A DNA stretch of 25,837 bases from Nitrospirota bacterium (lineage in GTDB: Bacteria > Nitrospirota > UBA9217), in contig JALNZF010000036.1 in the NCBI GenBank assembly GCA_023229435.1, positions 1 through 25,837 of the forward strand, written 5' to 3'. Within the stretch, counting starts at the first letter, position 1, and each line of letters opens with the position of its first letter. The notes under the pieces are model-generated. The model did not search any database. It saw nothing but the letters and a program-made list of their open reading frames with translations, and had not been told where the DNA came from. This document shows, piece after piece, positions 16,954 through 24,227 of this stretch. The position numbers were made by a program, and so were the translations under genes.

Positions 16954-17607
16954 TCAAGCTTTCGACAAATGGCTTTCTACGAGTTTCAGGCAGTTCAAAG
17001 TCCCCTCGCCTGATGAAGACAGCGAATAGGTTTTGTCCTTGTCCTGTTCGATGATACCGCACTCTTTCAGGATCTTGAGATGAAAGATCACCTTGGTATG
17101 GTCCTCAATATCAAGTTCCCGGGAGAGTTCCATGAGCCGCGCGCTCTTCCTCTGTGAGATGAGCTTCAGGATCTTCCGTCTGATGGGGTTCGAGAGGGCG
17201 CTGAGGAGGCAATCAACATTTTCGGAAGTGCCGCGCACTTCGAAACGTCCCTCTTCGAGAACGCGCCTGATCGTGGTAAGCAGCGTATCGATCTTGAACG
17301 GTTTGGACAGATAGTCGCTGGCCCCCCGCTTTATGGCATCCACCGCGTTTTCAATGGTTGCGAAGGCGGTGATCATGATGATCTTGGACCGCGGCGAGAC
17401 CCGTCTCAGTTCCGCGAGGGAGTCGATCTTATTCGATTTCGGCATGACCACGTCGAGCAGCACGACATCGAAATCTTCTTCTATCGCCAGCTCGACGGCC
17501 TCCCGTGCCGAAGATGCCTCCTTGGTATCGTATCCCGCTTCCTTCAACACAAAGGTGAGGTTCGATCTCAGTTCCCGGTCATCGTCCACGACAAGAATTC
17601 GCTTCAT
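16954..17607 (-). CDS. Response regulator with ArsR-like winged-helix output domain
   Basis: This 217-residue two-domain protein has a receiver at residues 1-120: acidic pair in VVDDD (8-10), phospho-acceptor D52 in VVLLDVVMP, switch T80 in IMITAFA, and K102 in SKPFK. Residues 131-217 form an ArsR-like winged helix (LSALSNPIRRKILKLISQRK, recognition-helix region IEDHTKVIFHLKILKECGII, wing EQDKDKTYSLS). Receivers are usually joined to OmpR, NarL or Fis outputs, so an ArsR-type output is uncommon in bacteria. No metal-binding Cys motif of classical ArsR is present, so control should be by phosphorylation. The ATG is preceded by GGAGGTG and overlaps the kinase stop codon in ATGA, so the two are translated together. 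The nearest downstream gene on this strand is the cytochrome. Confidence 0.92.
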   Translation of the reverse strand: MKRILVVDDDRELRSNLTFVLKEAGYDTKEASSAREAVELAIEEDFDVVLLDVVMPKSNKIDSLAELRRVSPRSKIIMITAFATIENAVDAIKRGASDYLSKPFKIDTLLTTIRRVLEEGRFEVRGTSENVDCLLSALSNPIRRKILKLISQRKSARLMELSRELDIEDHTKVIFHLKILKECGIIEQDKDKTYSLSSSGEGTLNCLKLVESHLSKA

Positions 17608-19031
17608 GATGCACCTCCGGCCGGAAGGCGGACCGTCACGGTCGTCCCTTTTCCTCCCGTGCTGTCTATCTCTATCGTCCCCCGGTGCTGCTTCACAATG
17701 CCGTAGCAAATGGAGAGCCCGAGCCCCGTGCCCGAGCCGGTTTCCTTGGTCGTGAAGAACGGATCGAACACCCGCGAGAGGTTTTCCGGGGGGATGCCGG
17801 AGCCGGTATCGGATATCCGTATCTCGACATCGTCGCCCTGCAGCCCGGTGGTAATGAAAATATCCCCGCCCTCGGGCATCGCGTCCGCCGCGTTCGACAG
17901 GAGATTGATGAAGACCTGCTCCATTTTGCTCAGATCACCTGTCACCTCCCGAACCGGACCGAGATCGTGGTGAATAACCGTGTCCCGCAGTCTGTATTTC
18001 ATGAGCGTCAACGCCCCGCGTACTACATCGTTCACATTGAACGGAACAGCCTCGGCATCCCGTTGCCGTGAAAACTGCAGCAGTTCGCGGGCAATGATCG
18101 ATGCTCGGTCAATATTTTTTTCGACGGCATCCAGCCTTTCAATGACCTGTTGATCCGGCAAGGCCGTCCCGGTCACCCGTTTCCTCGCGGTCTGAATGCC
18201 GAGCACGGCATTGGCCAGGGGATTATTGATCTCATGGGCAATGCCGGCCGCCAGCTGTCCGAGTGACTGAAGCTTTTCGGACTGACCAAGTCTCAGCAAT
18301 TGATAGGCCAGCTTTTTCTGCGCTTCAACTTCGAAAATAGTCATTGCCTTGATGATGAAGTAGGTGATAAGAACGGCAGAGAGTCCGCGCAAGATCTCGA
18401 CCGGAACACCGACAACCGGCAGCGAATAATGAGAATGAATCACGCCGGCAAAGACGCCGTAGAAAATAAAGATGATGCCCGCATGACGAAGTTGCAGCGA
18501 ACCTGGTCCGCTGAGGTCCTTGATCTCGCGTGAATAGGCGATCAGGCCGTAAGCCGCGGCAAGAGCGCCCGCGAGACCAAAGATATTCCTGCCGATGAGC
18601 TCCGCGCCCTTCAGAAAATCGACACCGGGAGAGAACCCGCGGTGGAAGAGAAAGAGCAACCATGCGAGGAAGAGCCCCGTTGAAAACAATTTCATCGGTC
18701 GTATTCGTCGCAGGGTCGTACCGATGAGGGAGAGACCGAACCGCAAGAGAAAAAAGAACGAGAGAACGGTCATAAATGCCGTGATCAGCGCGAGTGTGGA
18801 TATCTCCTGCTGCGAAAGGCGTTCGCCCCCCATTAATTCATACAGTTCCAGCCACTCATGGGCGCCATGGGTAAATCCGAACATCCCCAGAAGCCACAGG
18901 TTGCCGGCGAGCTGCAGATCACTCGACTCCATGTTCTTTAAGGCAATCGAGACGCCCAACAGAAAAAACGCGCCACCGTAAAATAAATAGATCGGATATT
19001 CAAGCGGAATATTTTCAAGCAAGGTAAACAT
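17604..19031 (-). CDS. Membrane sensor histidine kinase with multi-helix N-terminal domain
   Basis: This is a 475-residue protein. The first 235 residues hold about seven hydrophobic helices and no sizeable periplasmic domain, so it probably senses a membrane-associated or intramembrane signal. A short coiled linker (236-255) leads to the H-box LAAGIAHEINNPLANAV with phospho-acceptor His266. The ATPase domain shows the N-box NLLSNAADAM, G1 ISDTGSGIPP, F-box FDPFFTTKE and G2 GSGTGLGLS, all intact. The HEINNP form puts it with the NtrB/AtoS-like HisKA kinases, while its partner is a REC-ArsR protein rather than an AAA+ activator. It forms an operon with that regulator (4-base overlap). A good promoter lies upstream at 19099-19127. 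The start at 19031 has only a weak ribosome site. Confidence 0.93.
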   Translation of the reverse strand: MFTLLENIPLEYPIYLFYGGAFFLLGVSIALKNMESSDLQLAGNLWLLGMFGFTHGAHEWLELYELMGGERLSQQEISTLALITAFMTVLSFFFLLRFGLSLIGTTLRRIRPMKLFSTGLFLAWLLFLFHRGFSPGVDFLKGAELIGRNIFGLAGALAAAYGLIAYSREIKDLSGPGSLQLRHAGIIFIFYGVFAGVIHSHYSLPVVGVPVEILRGLSAVLITYFIIKAMTIFEVEAQKKLAYQLLRLGQSEKLQSLGQLAAGIAHEINNPLANAVLGIQTARKRVTGTALPDQQVIERLDAVEKNIDRASIIARELLQFSRQRDAEAVPFNVNDVVRGALTLMKYRLRDTVIHHDLGPVREVTGDLSKMEQVFINLLSNAADAMPEGGDIFITTGLQGDDVEIRISDTGSGIPPENLSRVFDPFFTTKETGSGTGLGLSICYGIVKQHRGTIEIDSTGGKGTTVTVRLPAGGAS

Positions 19032-19098
19032 GTCGGCAATGGATACGATACTGCGCTCTGAGAGATGGTCCCTGAGGCTGTCAGTTGATCCGTATTGC

Positions 19099-19127
19099 AG
19101 TATAACCTGTCAGATCACATCTGTCCA
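19099..19127 (-). promoter_or_regulatory. Sigma-70-type promoter of the two-component operon
   Basis: On the minus strand TGGACA (19122-19127, five of six matches to the -35 consensus) and TATACT (19099-19104, five of six) are separated by 17 bp. This would give a leader of about 60 nt before the kinase ATG, and shows the operon need not depend on the upstream DUF5714 gene. Confidence 0.6.
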
Positions 19128-19160
19128 GATGGTATTTCCCTGACGGGGAAAAACCGAGCT

Positions 19161-19177
19161 CCGTCCGGACCGGACGG
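19161..19177 (-). terminator. GC-rich palindrome after the DUF5714 gene, possible terminator
   Basis: CCGTCCGG and CCGGACGG flank a single base. On the minus strand the dyad is followed after about seven bases by a run of five T residues. It lies 14 bp past the stop codon of the DUF5714 gene. The T-tract is short and offset, so termination is plausible but not certain. Confidence 0.4.
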
Positions 19178-19190
19178 ATCAGACGGGCTT

Positions 19191-19970
19191 TCAGGATTGA
19201 CAGGCCATGATTGGCAGGTGAATGGGATCAGTAAAAATATCCCTGTCGGGTTTCCGGTAGTAGGGGCACCGCTGTTCCCGGCACCCGTGCGGATGCCTGT
19301 CGCTGTCTTTGCAGACGATCGGGGTTTTCTCCACGGGAAGCAGGATGCCGAACCGTTCCGCAAAGATGGTGACCGCCTCCGCAAGCGCCGCGCGCACATA
19401 GGCCTTGCAGCAGCTTGGCCCCGTAAGTTCGGCGACTGCCTGCGAGACCTTGATCACCGCGTTCATGGTGATCCTCTGCTCCGTATCCGAGCCGCACCGG
19501 GAACCGAGGAAGACGGAAAAGCACGCGCCGATGGCCGGCGCGATACCGCACATGCCGGTAAGCCCACAGTAACCGCTCACGGCCTGCCTCGCGGTCCTGT
19601 CGAGCACTTCGCGGATGTCCGCATCCGTGATCTTGCCTTTCCCATAGGGAGAGTTCTTGAGCGCCGCCATCAGAGCCCCCGCGGCAATGTACGCATGCTC
19701 GCATCCGAGCATGGGAAGGTTCGGATGGCCCATCATGAGCTCGGCTATCGCGACGGGATCCTGCAGTTCCGTCGCAACGATCACACCCTCGATCAACTGC
19801 ATCGCGTCCTTGCGGTGACACGCCTCACAGCTGAAATGCCCTTCCGGACATTTGACATGCCCCTGTTCTGGTGCCCCGCAATAGATGCACACAAGGTTTT
19901 CAGAATGGTGCAGATATTCAAGCGCTGAACCGCAGACACTGCAGTTTTCGGTTTTTTTCGTTACATTCAT
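19191..19970 (-). CDS. DUF5714-like cysteine-rich protein
   Basis: The protein is about 259 residues. An N-terminal zinc-ribbon-like pair (C10-S-V-C13 and C28-I-Y-C31) is followed by GHFSCEACHRKDAM and a long helical domain with many conserved-looking Cys, Gly and His: MLGCEHAYIAAGAL, SGYCGLTGMCGIAPAIGACF, TGPSCCKAY. The end has CREQRCPYY. I associate this pattern with DUF5714, a family of unknown function found mainly in anaerobes and methanogens. There is no signal peptide, so it is cytoplasmic and the CEACH string is not a heme site. The glycine/cysteine cluster could bind a metal or Fe-S cluster. The start is uncertain: 19970 lacks a ribosome site, and the frame is open to another ATG at 20009. 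It is divergent from another Cys-rich gene 195 bp away. Confidence 0.75.
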   Translation of the reverse strand: MNVTKKTENCSVCGSALEYLHHSENLVCIYCGAPEQGHVKCPEGHFSCEACHRKDAMQLIEGVIVATELQDPVAIAELMMGHPNLPMLGCEHAYIAAGALMAALKNSPYGKGKITDADIREVLDRTARQAVSGYCGLTGMCGIAPAIGACFSVFLGSRCGSDTEQRITMNAVIKVSQAVAELTGPSCCKAYVRAALAEAVTIFAERFGILLPVEKTPIVCKDSDRHPHGCREQRCPYYRKPDRDIFTDPIHLPIMACQS

Positions 19971-20031
19971 AGTATAGTATATATACCACAGATAACGGCT
20001 GGTTTCCATACCTGCTGTTCATGTCCTTTGC

Positions 20032-20061
20032 TTGACTTTCCCGATGCTTTTGCGCTATGGT
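20032..20061 (+). promoter_or_regulatory. Candidate promoter of the small Cys-rich gene
   Basis: TTGACT (20032-20037) and TATGGT (20056-20061) are separated by 18 bp in the divergent gap. The -35 is good and the -10 moderate. Confidence 0.35.
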
Positions 20062-20096
20062 AACTTTGATGGACGCGTAATACGTAAAATTTAACC

Positions 20097-20118
20097 GCTG
20101 AAGCACAGAAAGCGCAGA
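20097..20118. repeat. Fragment of a CGCAGA-type dispersed repeat
   Basis: CGCTGAAGCACAGAAAGCGC, followed by AGAG, resembles the CGCAGATT/CGCAGAG units found at 8175-8260, without a visible second arm. It lies between the two divergent cysteine-rich genes. Confidence 0.4.
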
Positions 20119-20164
20119 GAATATCCTGAATATTCTAAAGTGCATTTTTCCGTGTCTCCCTGCC

Positions 20165-20575
20165 ATGACTTTGTCGCCCATGAACGAGAAACGCACGATC
20201 ATCGCAGAGCAACTCAAGCGGCTCCTGGTCGACTCATCGCCTATGATCGAGGACTATACCCGGGAGGTCTGCCCGGTCTGCGCGGAGGTTTGCTGCCGGC
20301 AGAGGCACGGGATGTTTCGGGAAAACGACAGCGTGTACCTGCATGCGCTGGGAGTGGAAGTGCCGCCGCGCGATCAGGGGAGACCGCTCGAAGGGCCTTG
20401 TGAAGCGATGGGCCCGCGGGGATGTGTTCAGCCCAGATGGATGAGGCCGTTCAAATGCACCTGGTATTTCTGCGAACCGCTTCTCAAGGCACTGAACGAC
20501 GGCCCTTCCCGAAAGGCAAGACAACTGTCCGCCCTGCTCCAGAAGATGACGGATCTTTATCGTGAACTGGGGTAA
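20165..20575 (+). CDS. Small eight-cysteine protein, YkgJ-like
   Basis: This 136-residue soluble protein has an ordered Cys pattern: C36-P-V-C39-A-E-V-C43-C44, then C79 in GPCEAMGPRGC87, C98 in RPFKC and C103. The CxxCxxxCC start, a 'GPC...GC...RPFxC' middle and the final Cys recall the YkgJ/CxxCxxCC zinc- or iron-chelating family, but the spacing differs by one residue and overall similarity is weak. It probably binds a metal or Fe-S cluster in the cytoplasm. Met1 and Met6 (20180) are both possible starts, and neither has a clear ribosome site. It is divergent from the DUF5714-like gene, which is also cysteine-rich, suggesting a shared role. It is separated from purM by 170 bp with an independent promoter. 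Confidence 0.65.
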   Translation: MTLSPMNEKRTIIAEQLKRLLVDSSPMIEDYTREVCPVCAEVCCRQRHGMFRENDSVYLHALGVEVPPRDQGRPLEGPCEAMGPRGCVQPRWMRPFKCTWYFCEPLLKALNDGPSRKARQLSALLQKMTDLYRELG

Positions 20576-20689
20576 GGAGGTCATGGATTAACAATGGATG
20601 CACTTCTCGCAACAGCATACGCACGTATTGCCTGATATTTTGACGCGTTATTTCATAACTTCAAAGAGTCTTCAATGAAAATAACGGGG

Positions 20690-20718
20690 TTGACATCCCT
20701 GTGCATTACAGGTAGTAT
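20690..20718 (+). promoter_or_regulatory. Sigma-70-type promoter of purMN
   Basis: A perfect TTGACA (20690-20695) is followed after 17 bp by TAGTAT (20713-20718). Transcription would begin about 20 nt before the purM ATG, leaving room for only the GGAAGGGA ribosome site and no PurR-type or riboswitch leader. Confidence 0.6.
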
Positions 20719-20745
20719 CTCGGAAAAATCCGGAAGGGACACCGT

Positions 20746-21777
20746 ATGGCCATAACCTACAAAGACGCGGGCGTTGACATCGATGCAGGCGACCTCTTCA
20801 TCGAGAAGATAAAACCGTATGTAAAATCCACGTTCAGGCCCGAGGTCATGACGCACATCGGCGGGTTCGGCGGGCTCTTTGCCCTCAAAAAATACAAGGC
20901 CCCGGTCCTCGTTTCCGGCACCGATGGTGTCGGCACCAAGCTCAAGATCGCCTTCCTCACGAACCGGCACGATACCGTTGGGATCGACCTCGTTGCCATG
21001 TGCGTGAACGACATCGTCGTCCAGGGCGCGGAGCCGCTCTTTTTCCTCGACTACTTTGCCACGGGCAGGCTCAAGCCGCAGGAGCACGCCGACATCGTCA
21101 AGGGCATCGCGGAAGGCTGCAAGCAGGCCGGCTGCGCGCTCATCGGCGGCGAGACCGCGGAAATGCCCTCCTTCTACGCCGAGAACGAATACGACCTTGC
21201 GGGCTTCGCGGTGGGCGTCGTTGAAAAGCAGAAGATCATCAACGGATCAAAGATCAAGCCGGGCAACGCGCTCATCGGCCTCGCCTCTTCAGGACTCCAT
21301 AGCAACGGCTTTTCGCTCGTGCGCAAGGTCCTGCTCGAAAAATCCGGCTACGGCATGAACGACACCCTGTCCGAGCTGGCCAACCGGCCCCTGGGCGAGG
21401 TACTGCTGACGCCGACGAGGATCTACGCGAAATCAGTGATGGCACTGATGAAGGACTTCGACATCCACGGCATGGCGCACATCACCGGCGGCGGCATCAC
21501 GGAAAACACACCGCGCATGCTCCCGAAAGGAACGCAGGCCCTCATCCGTAAAGGGACCTGGGACATTCATCCCATATTTCCCCTGGTCAGGAAAAAGGCC
21601 GGCGTAAATGACGACGAGATGTACCGGGACTTCAACATGGGCATCGGCATGATCCTCGCCGTGCCGGCCAAACAGGCGGACGCGGTGATGAAGAAGGCAA
21701 AGAAACTCGGCGAACAGGCGTATCTCATCGGAGAGATCGTAAAGGGCAAGTCAATTGTGAAGTACGAGGAGAGATAG
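20746..21777 (+). CDS. purM: Phosphoribosylformylglycinamidine cyclo-ligase (AIR synthetase)
   Basis: At 343 residues this is the standard length for PurM, which uses ATP to close the imidazole ring of formylglycinamidine ribonucleotide, giving aminoimidazole ribonucleotide, the fifth step of de novo purine synthesis in the cytoplasm. The conserved starting string YKDAGVDIDAGD is present, as are the nucleotide-binding GTDGVGTKLK (about residues 60-70), the MCVNDIVVQGAEPLFFLDY block, the GGETAEMP loop, GLASSGLHSNGFSLVRK and the C-terminal HITGGGITENTPRMLP. The ATG has a GGAAGGGA ribosome site. It forms an operon with purN 28 bp downstream; a piece of the GTTCAAG repeat fills that gap. Confidence 0.97.
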   Translation: MAITYKDAGVDIDAGDLFIEKIKPYVKSTFRPEVMTHIGGFGGLFALKKYKAPVLVSGTDGVGTKLKIAFLTNRHDTVGIDLVAMCVNDIVVQGAEPLFFLDYFATGRLKPQEHADIVKGIAEGCKQAGCALIGGETAEMPSFYAENEYDLAGFAVGVVEKQKIINGSKIKPGNALIGLASSGLHSNGFSLVRKVLLEKSGYGMNDTLSELANRPLGEVLLTPTRIYAKSVMALMKDFDIHGMAHITGGGITENTPRMLPKGTQALIRKGTWDIHPIFPLVRKKAGVNDDEMYRDFNMGIGMILAVPAKQADAVMKKAKKLGEQAYLIGEIVKGKSIVKYEER

Positions 21778-21794
21778 GGTTCAGGGTTCTCGGC
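21778..21794. repeat. Fragment of the GTTCAAG repeat in the purM-purN gap
   Basis: GGTTCAGGGTTCTCGG follows the purM TAG stop codon directly. Fifteen of these bases are identical to the start of repeat copy 3 behind smc (6742-6756). Only one arm is present. It occupies more than half of the short gap and stops before the purN ribosome site. Confidence 0.6.
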
Positions 21795-21805
21795 GAGGAT
21801 TCTTC

Positions 21806-22456
21806 ATGAAAAAAGTAAAACTTGGCGTTCTCGTATCCGGTCGCGGCTCAAACCTCCAGGCCATCATAGACAATATTGAAAATGGTCTTCTCCCGGCCGA
21901 GATCGTTGCCGTGATCAGCGACCAGCCCGATGCTTATTCCCTCGAGCGCGCACGAAAGCACAACATCCCGGCCATCCATATAAGCGCTATCGGGTTCAAG
22001 GGGAAACGGGCCGAATATGACGCCTTGCTCGTCAAGGAACTCCAAAAGAACAATGTGGAACTTGTTTGTCTCGCCGGTTTTATGCGAATCATCACACCGA
22101 CCCTCATCAAGGCTTTCCCCAACAGGATACTGAATATCCACCCCGCCCTCCTGCCGGCCTTCCCCGGTCTCCATGTGCAGAAAGCCGCGCTGGACCACGG
22201 TGTTAAGTTCTCAGGCTGCACTGTCCACTTTGTTGAAGAAGGGATGGATACCGGCCCGATCATCATCCAGGCTGTAGTGCCGATCCTTGACAACGATACT
22301 GTAGACAGCCTTTCGGAACGCATCCTGAAGCAGGAACACAAGATCTATTCCCGGGCCATCCATCTGTACGCCGAGGGCAGGCTGAAGATCGATGGAAGGC
22401 GGGTCTTTGTAACTGACGGGAGAACAGACTCTGACGAATTTTTGTTGAATCCCTGA
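21806..22456 (+). CDS. purN: Phosphoribosylglycinamide formyltransferase
   Basis: This 216-residue PurN-type GAR transformylase transfers a formyl group from 10-formyl-tetrahydrofolate to glycinamide ribonucleotide. The phosphate-binding loop LVSGRGSNLQAII lies at about residues 8-20. The catalytic block CLAGFMRIITPTLIKAFPNR, then ILNIHPALLPAFPG carries the catalytic Asn and His. The catalytic Asp is in VEEGMDTGPII. All three residues of the Asn-His-Asp set are present. The C-terminus (about 190-216) is slightly longer than E. coli PurN but within family range. It is co-transcribed with purM, whose enzyme acts two steps later in the pathway. Confidence 0.97.
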   Translation: MKKVKLGVLVSGRGSNLQAIIDNIENGLLPAEIVAVISDQPDAYSLERARKHNIPAIHISAIGFKGKRAEYDALLVKELQKNNVELVCLAGFMRIITPTLIKAFPNRILNIHPALLPAFPGLHVQKAALDHGVKFSGCTVHFVEEGMDTGPIIIQAVVPILDNDTVDSLSERILKQEHKIYSRAIHLYAEGRLKIDGRRVFVTDGRTDSDEFLLNP

Positions 22457-22486
22457 TCCTGACAACTTTGACGGCATCGGGAAAAT

Positions 22487-22566
22487 CGTCATACCCGCGA
22501 ATACGGGTATCCAGGGGTCAAGAATCTGCCTGAAAAAACTGGATTCCCGTTTGCACGGGAATGACG
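22487..22566. repeat. 80-bp double-hairpin inverted repeat
   Basis: The arms 22487-22514 (CGTCATACCCGCGAA, then TACGGGTATCCAG) and 22539-22566 (CTGGATTCCCGTTTGC, then ACGGGAATGACG) match at about 23 of 28 positions as inverted copies. Each arm is itself a small hairpin (TACCCG/CGGGTA; TTCCCG/CGGGAA). Elements of the pattern GTCATTCCCGC...GCGGGAATCCAG are common in bacterial intergenic regions. It lies 30 bp past the purN stop codon and could also act as an end-of-operon structure. Confidence 0.85.
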
Positions 22567-22745
22567 GAATATGTAAGATTTAGACTTTTTACAAGCGTAT
22601 AAACCTTGGATGAACCGTTTTCGGTCAACCTATTATTTATTAAGAGATTTAAACTCTCCCCCTTTTTTCATGTTCACCCCTTCTTTGCGTCCTGGCGACT
22701 CTTCACGAAAACAGCTATAATAGAGTACAGACCATCAACATATCC

Positions 22746-22764
22746 TCAACCAAAACACGAAAGA
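22746..22764. repeat. 19-bp dispersed repeat, copy 2
   Basis: This is an exact match to 8305-8323 on the same strand. The surrounding gap (22567-22955) is AT-rich, contains a degenerate CTTTGCGTCCTGGCGACTCT run near 22684, and shows no gene. Confidence 0.7.
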
Positions 22765-22955
22765 ACCATTTATCTTCTTTTATAAAAAGCCTTGACGCCT
22801 TTGTAACTGAAATTGAATTGCTCTTTGGCGTAGAAGCGGATTTATTAACCAACCAACTAATTAATTGATTTATAAGGTTTAATTATTTTTCATGTTTTTC
22901 AGTGATTACGCCTCTCATCATTGAACTGATGAACTGACGAATCCATAAGTTATTC

Positions 22956-22984
22956 TTGACAATGACGGGTGAAAAATGTATATA
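22956..22984 (+). promoter_or_regulatory. Sigma-70-type promoter of the YeeE/YedE operon
   Basis: A perfect TTGACA (22956-22961) and TATATA (22979-22984) are separated by 17 bp. The implied leader before the ATG at 23057 is about 65 nt. Confidence 0.65.
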
Positions 22985-23056
22985 TTAAGAGTTTAGAAAC
23001 TATGCAACTAAGCATTTGGGCTTTCTATATTCATGGTTATTAGACTGGAGGATAGT

Positions 23057-23566
23057 ATGAAAGATAAGAGATTTTGGTCACCCTATGTCGCCGGGATATG
23101 TCTTGGTTTGACCCTTTTAGCGACGTTTTACATCGCGGGACGCGGGCTGGGAGCATCGGGGGCCATAACCCTCGTGACAGCCCAGAGCACCTATTCTGTG
23201 ATTCCCGACTTTATCAGCCACCTGACATATTTTGAACAGTATATAACTCCCCTCGCTCCACTCATAAACTGGAATCTTTTTCTACTCGGCGGCCTCTTTG
23301 TGGGTTCGCTGGCGAGTGCCTCGCTGTCCGGGAATTTCAAGGTACTGCTGGATAGGGGCAAATCCATGAGCGTGAGAAATCGGCTGTTCACCTCGCTCGT
23401 GGGCGGGATGCTCATCGGTTTTGCGGCGAGGCTGGCCCGCGGATGCACCAGCGGAATCGCCCTTTCGGGAGGCGCTCAACTCGCGGTGTCAGGGTGGATC
23501 TTTGTCATCTCAATGTTCGCGGCCGGCTTCATCATCGCCGCATTATTCAGGAGGTTATGGTCATGA
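23057..23566 (+). CDS. YeeE/YedE-type transporter, first half
   Basis: This 169-residue membrane protein has about five hydrophobic helices. The motif ARGCTSGIALSGGAQ near residue 130 is the conserved Cys-Gly loop of the YeeE/YedE (DUF395) family, whose studied members import thiosulfate or related sulfur species through a relay of conserved cysteines. Family members are either single chains of about 350 residues or, as here, two adjacent half-size genes. The preferred ATG is 23057, because GGAGG stands six bases before it. The frame also contains an ATG at 23033 with no ribosome site. It overlaps the second half by four bases (ATGA). A promoter lies upstream at 22956. The substrate is inferred from the family only; no sulfurtransferase or regulator gene is adjacent. 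Confidence 0.85.
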   Translation: MKDKRFWSPYVAGICLGLTLLATFYIAGRGLGASGAITLVTAQSTYSVIPDFISHLTYFEQYITPLAPLINWNLFLLGGLFVGSLASASLSGNFKVLLDRGKSMSVRNRLFTSLVGGMLIGFAARLARGCTSGIALSGGAQLAVSGWIFVISMFAAGFIIAALFRRLWS

Positions 23567-24144
23567 TAGGTCCCTTTGAAGTTAGTCAGCAAGTCAGTCT
23601 CGGACTGGCCGTTATATTCGGCCTTTTCTTCGGTCTGTCTCTGGAACGGGGAGGACTGGGAAATCCTCATAAACTGACCGGGGTCTTTTACCTCCGGGAT
23701 TTTTCGGTACCCAAGGTAATGTTCACCGGTATCGTTGTCGCAGTAATAGGCCTGTATCTGCTTATCGATCTCAATCTTATAGACATGAGTAAGTTCTGGA
23801 TCGTGCCGACGTTCTTCTGGCCGCAAATCGTGGGTGGAGCGCTGTTCGGAGTCGGCTTTGTCGTGAGCGGATACTGTCCCGGCACGGCTGTGGTAGGACT
23901 GGCCTCGGGACGGCTTGATGCGCTGGTAACGATAATCGGGGTCGGGGCAGGTTCCCTTCTGTTCGCTGTACTCTTTCCTGTCCTCGAGGAATTCTACGTG
24001 TCCTCGGACATGGGTGCGGCAACGCTGCCGAAGCTCGCGGGAGTGAACCACTGGGTGATCATTCTTCCCGTCATTGCTTTCGCAGTCGGGATGTTCCTTC
24101 TCATGGAGTGGTATGAGAAGAAACAGGACAAGGCCCGGGCATAG
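23563..24144 (+). CDS. YeeE/YedE-type transporter, second half (DUF6691-like)
   Basis: This 193-residue membrane protein has about five helices. The family motif VVSGYCPGTAVVGLASGRLD lies near residues 101-120 and carries the conserved Cys matching the one in the first half. The N-terminal block GLFFGLSLERGGLGNPHKLT, then GVFYLRDFSV is typical of the second subunit of split YeeE/YedE pairs. The two proteins presumably form one pore. The start at 23563 is set by AGGAGG at 23549-23554 and overlaps the stop codon of the first gene, so translation is coupled. A strong terminator at 24228 ends the operon. Confidence 0.87.
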   Translation: MIGPFEVSQQVSLGLAVIFGLFFGLSLERGGLGNPHKLTGVFYLRDFSVPKVMFTGIVVAVIGLYLLIDLNLIDMSKFWIVPTFFWPQIVGGALFGVGFVVSGYCPGTAVVGLASGRLDALVTIIGVGAGSLLFAVLFPVLEEFYVSSDMGAATLPKLAGVNHWVIILPVIAFAVGMFLLMEWYEKKQDKARA

Positions 24145-24227
24145 AACGCGACGCAAAGCGTTTTCAAACAGCGTGAGAGATCACGCTGCCGTAAATAGTC
24201 TTTTTTTAGAACCACGCATTCAACTGA

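Noticed and set aside
19796..19812. CEACH string in the DUF5714-like protein as a heme site
   Set aside because: The protein has no signal peptide and surrounding cysteines fit zinc or Fe-S binding; cytochrome c maturation occurs outside the cytoplasm.
24145..24190. GACGCAAAGC string as part of a c-di-GMP riboswitch
   Set aside because: The GGCAAACC block and the rest of the GEMM core are absent, and it follows rather than precedes a gene.
24170..24207. 7-bp hairpin with a T-run as the main terminator of the YeeE/YedE operon
   Set aside because: The T-run begins about 13 bases after the stem, and a far better terminator lies at 24228-24278.
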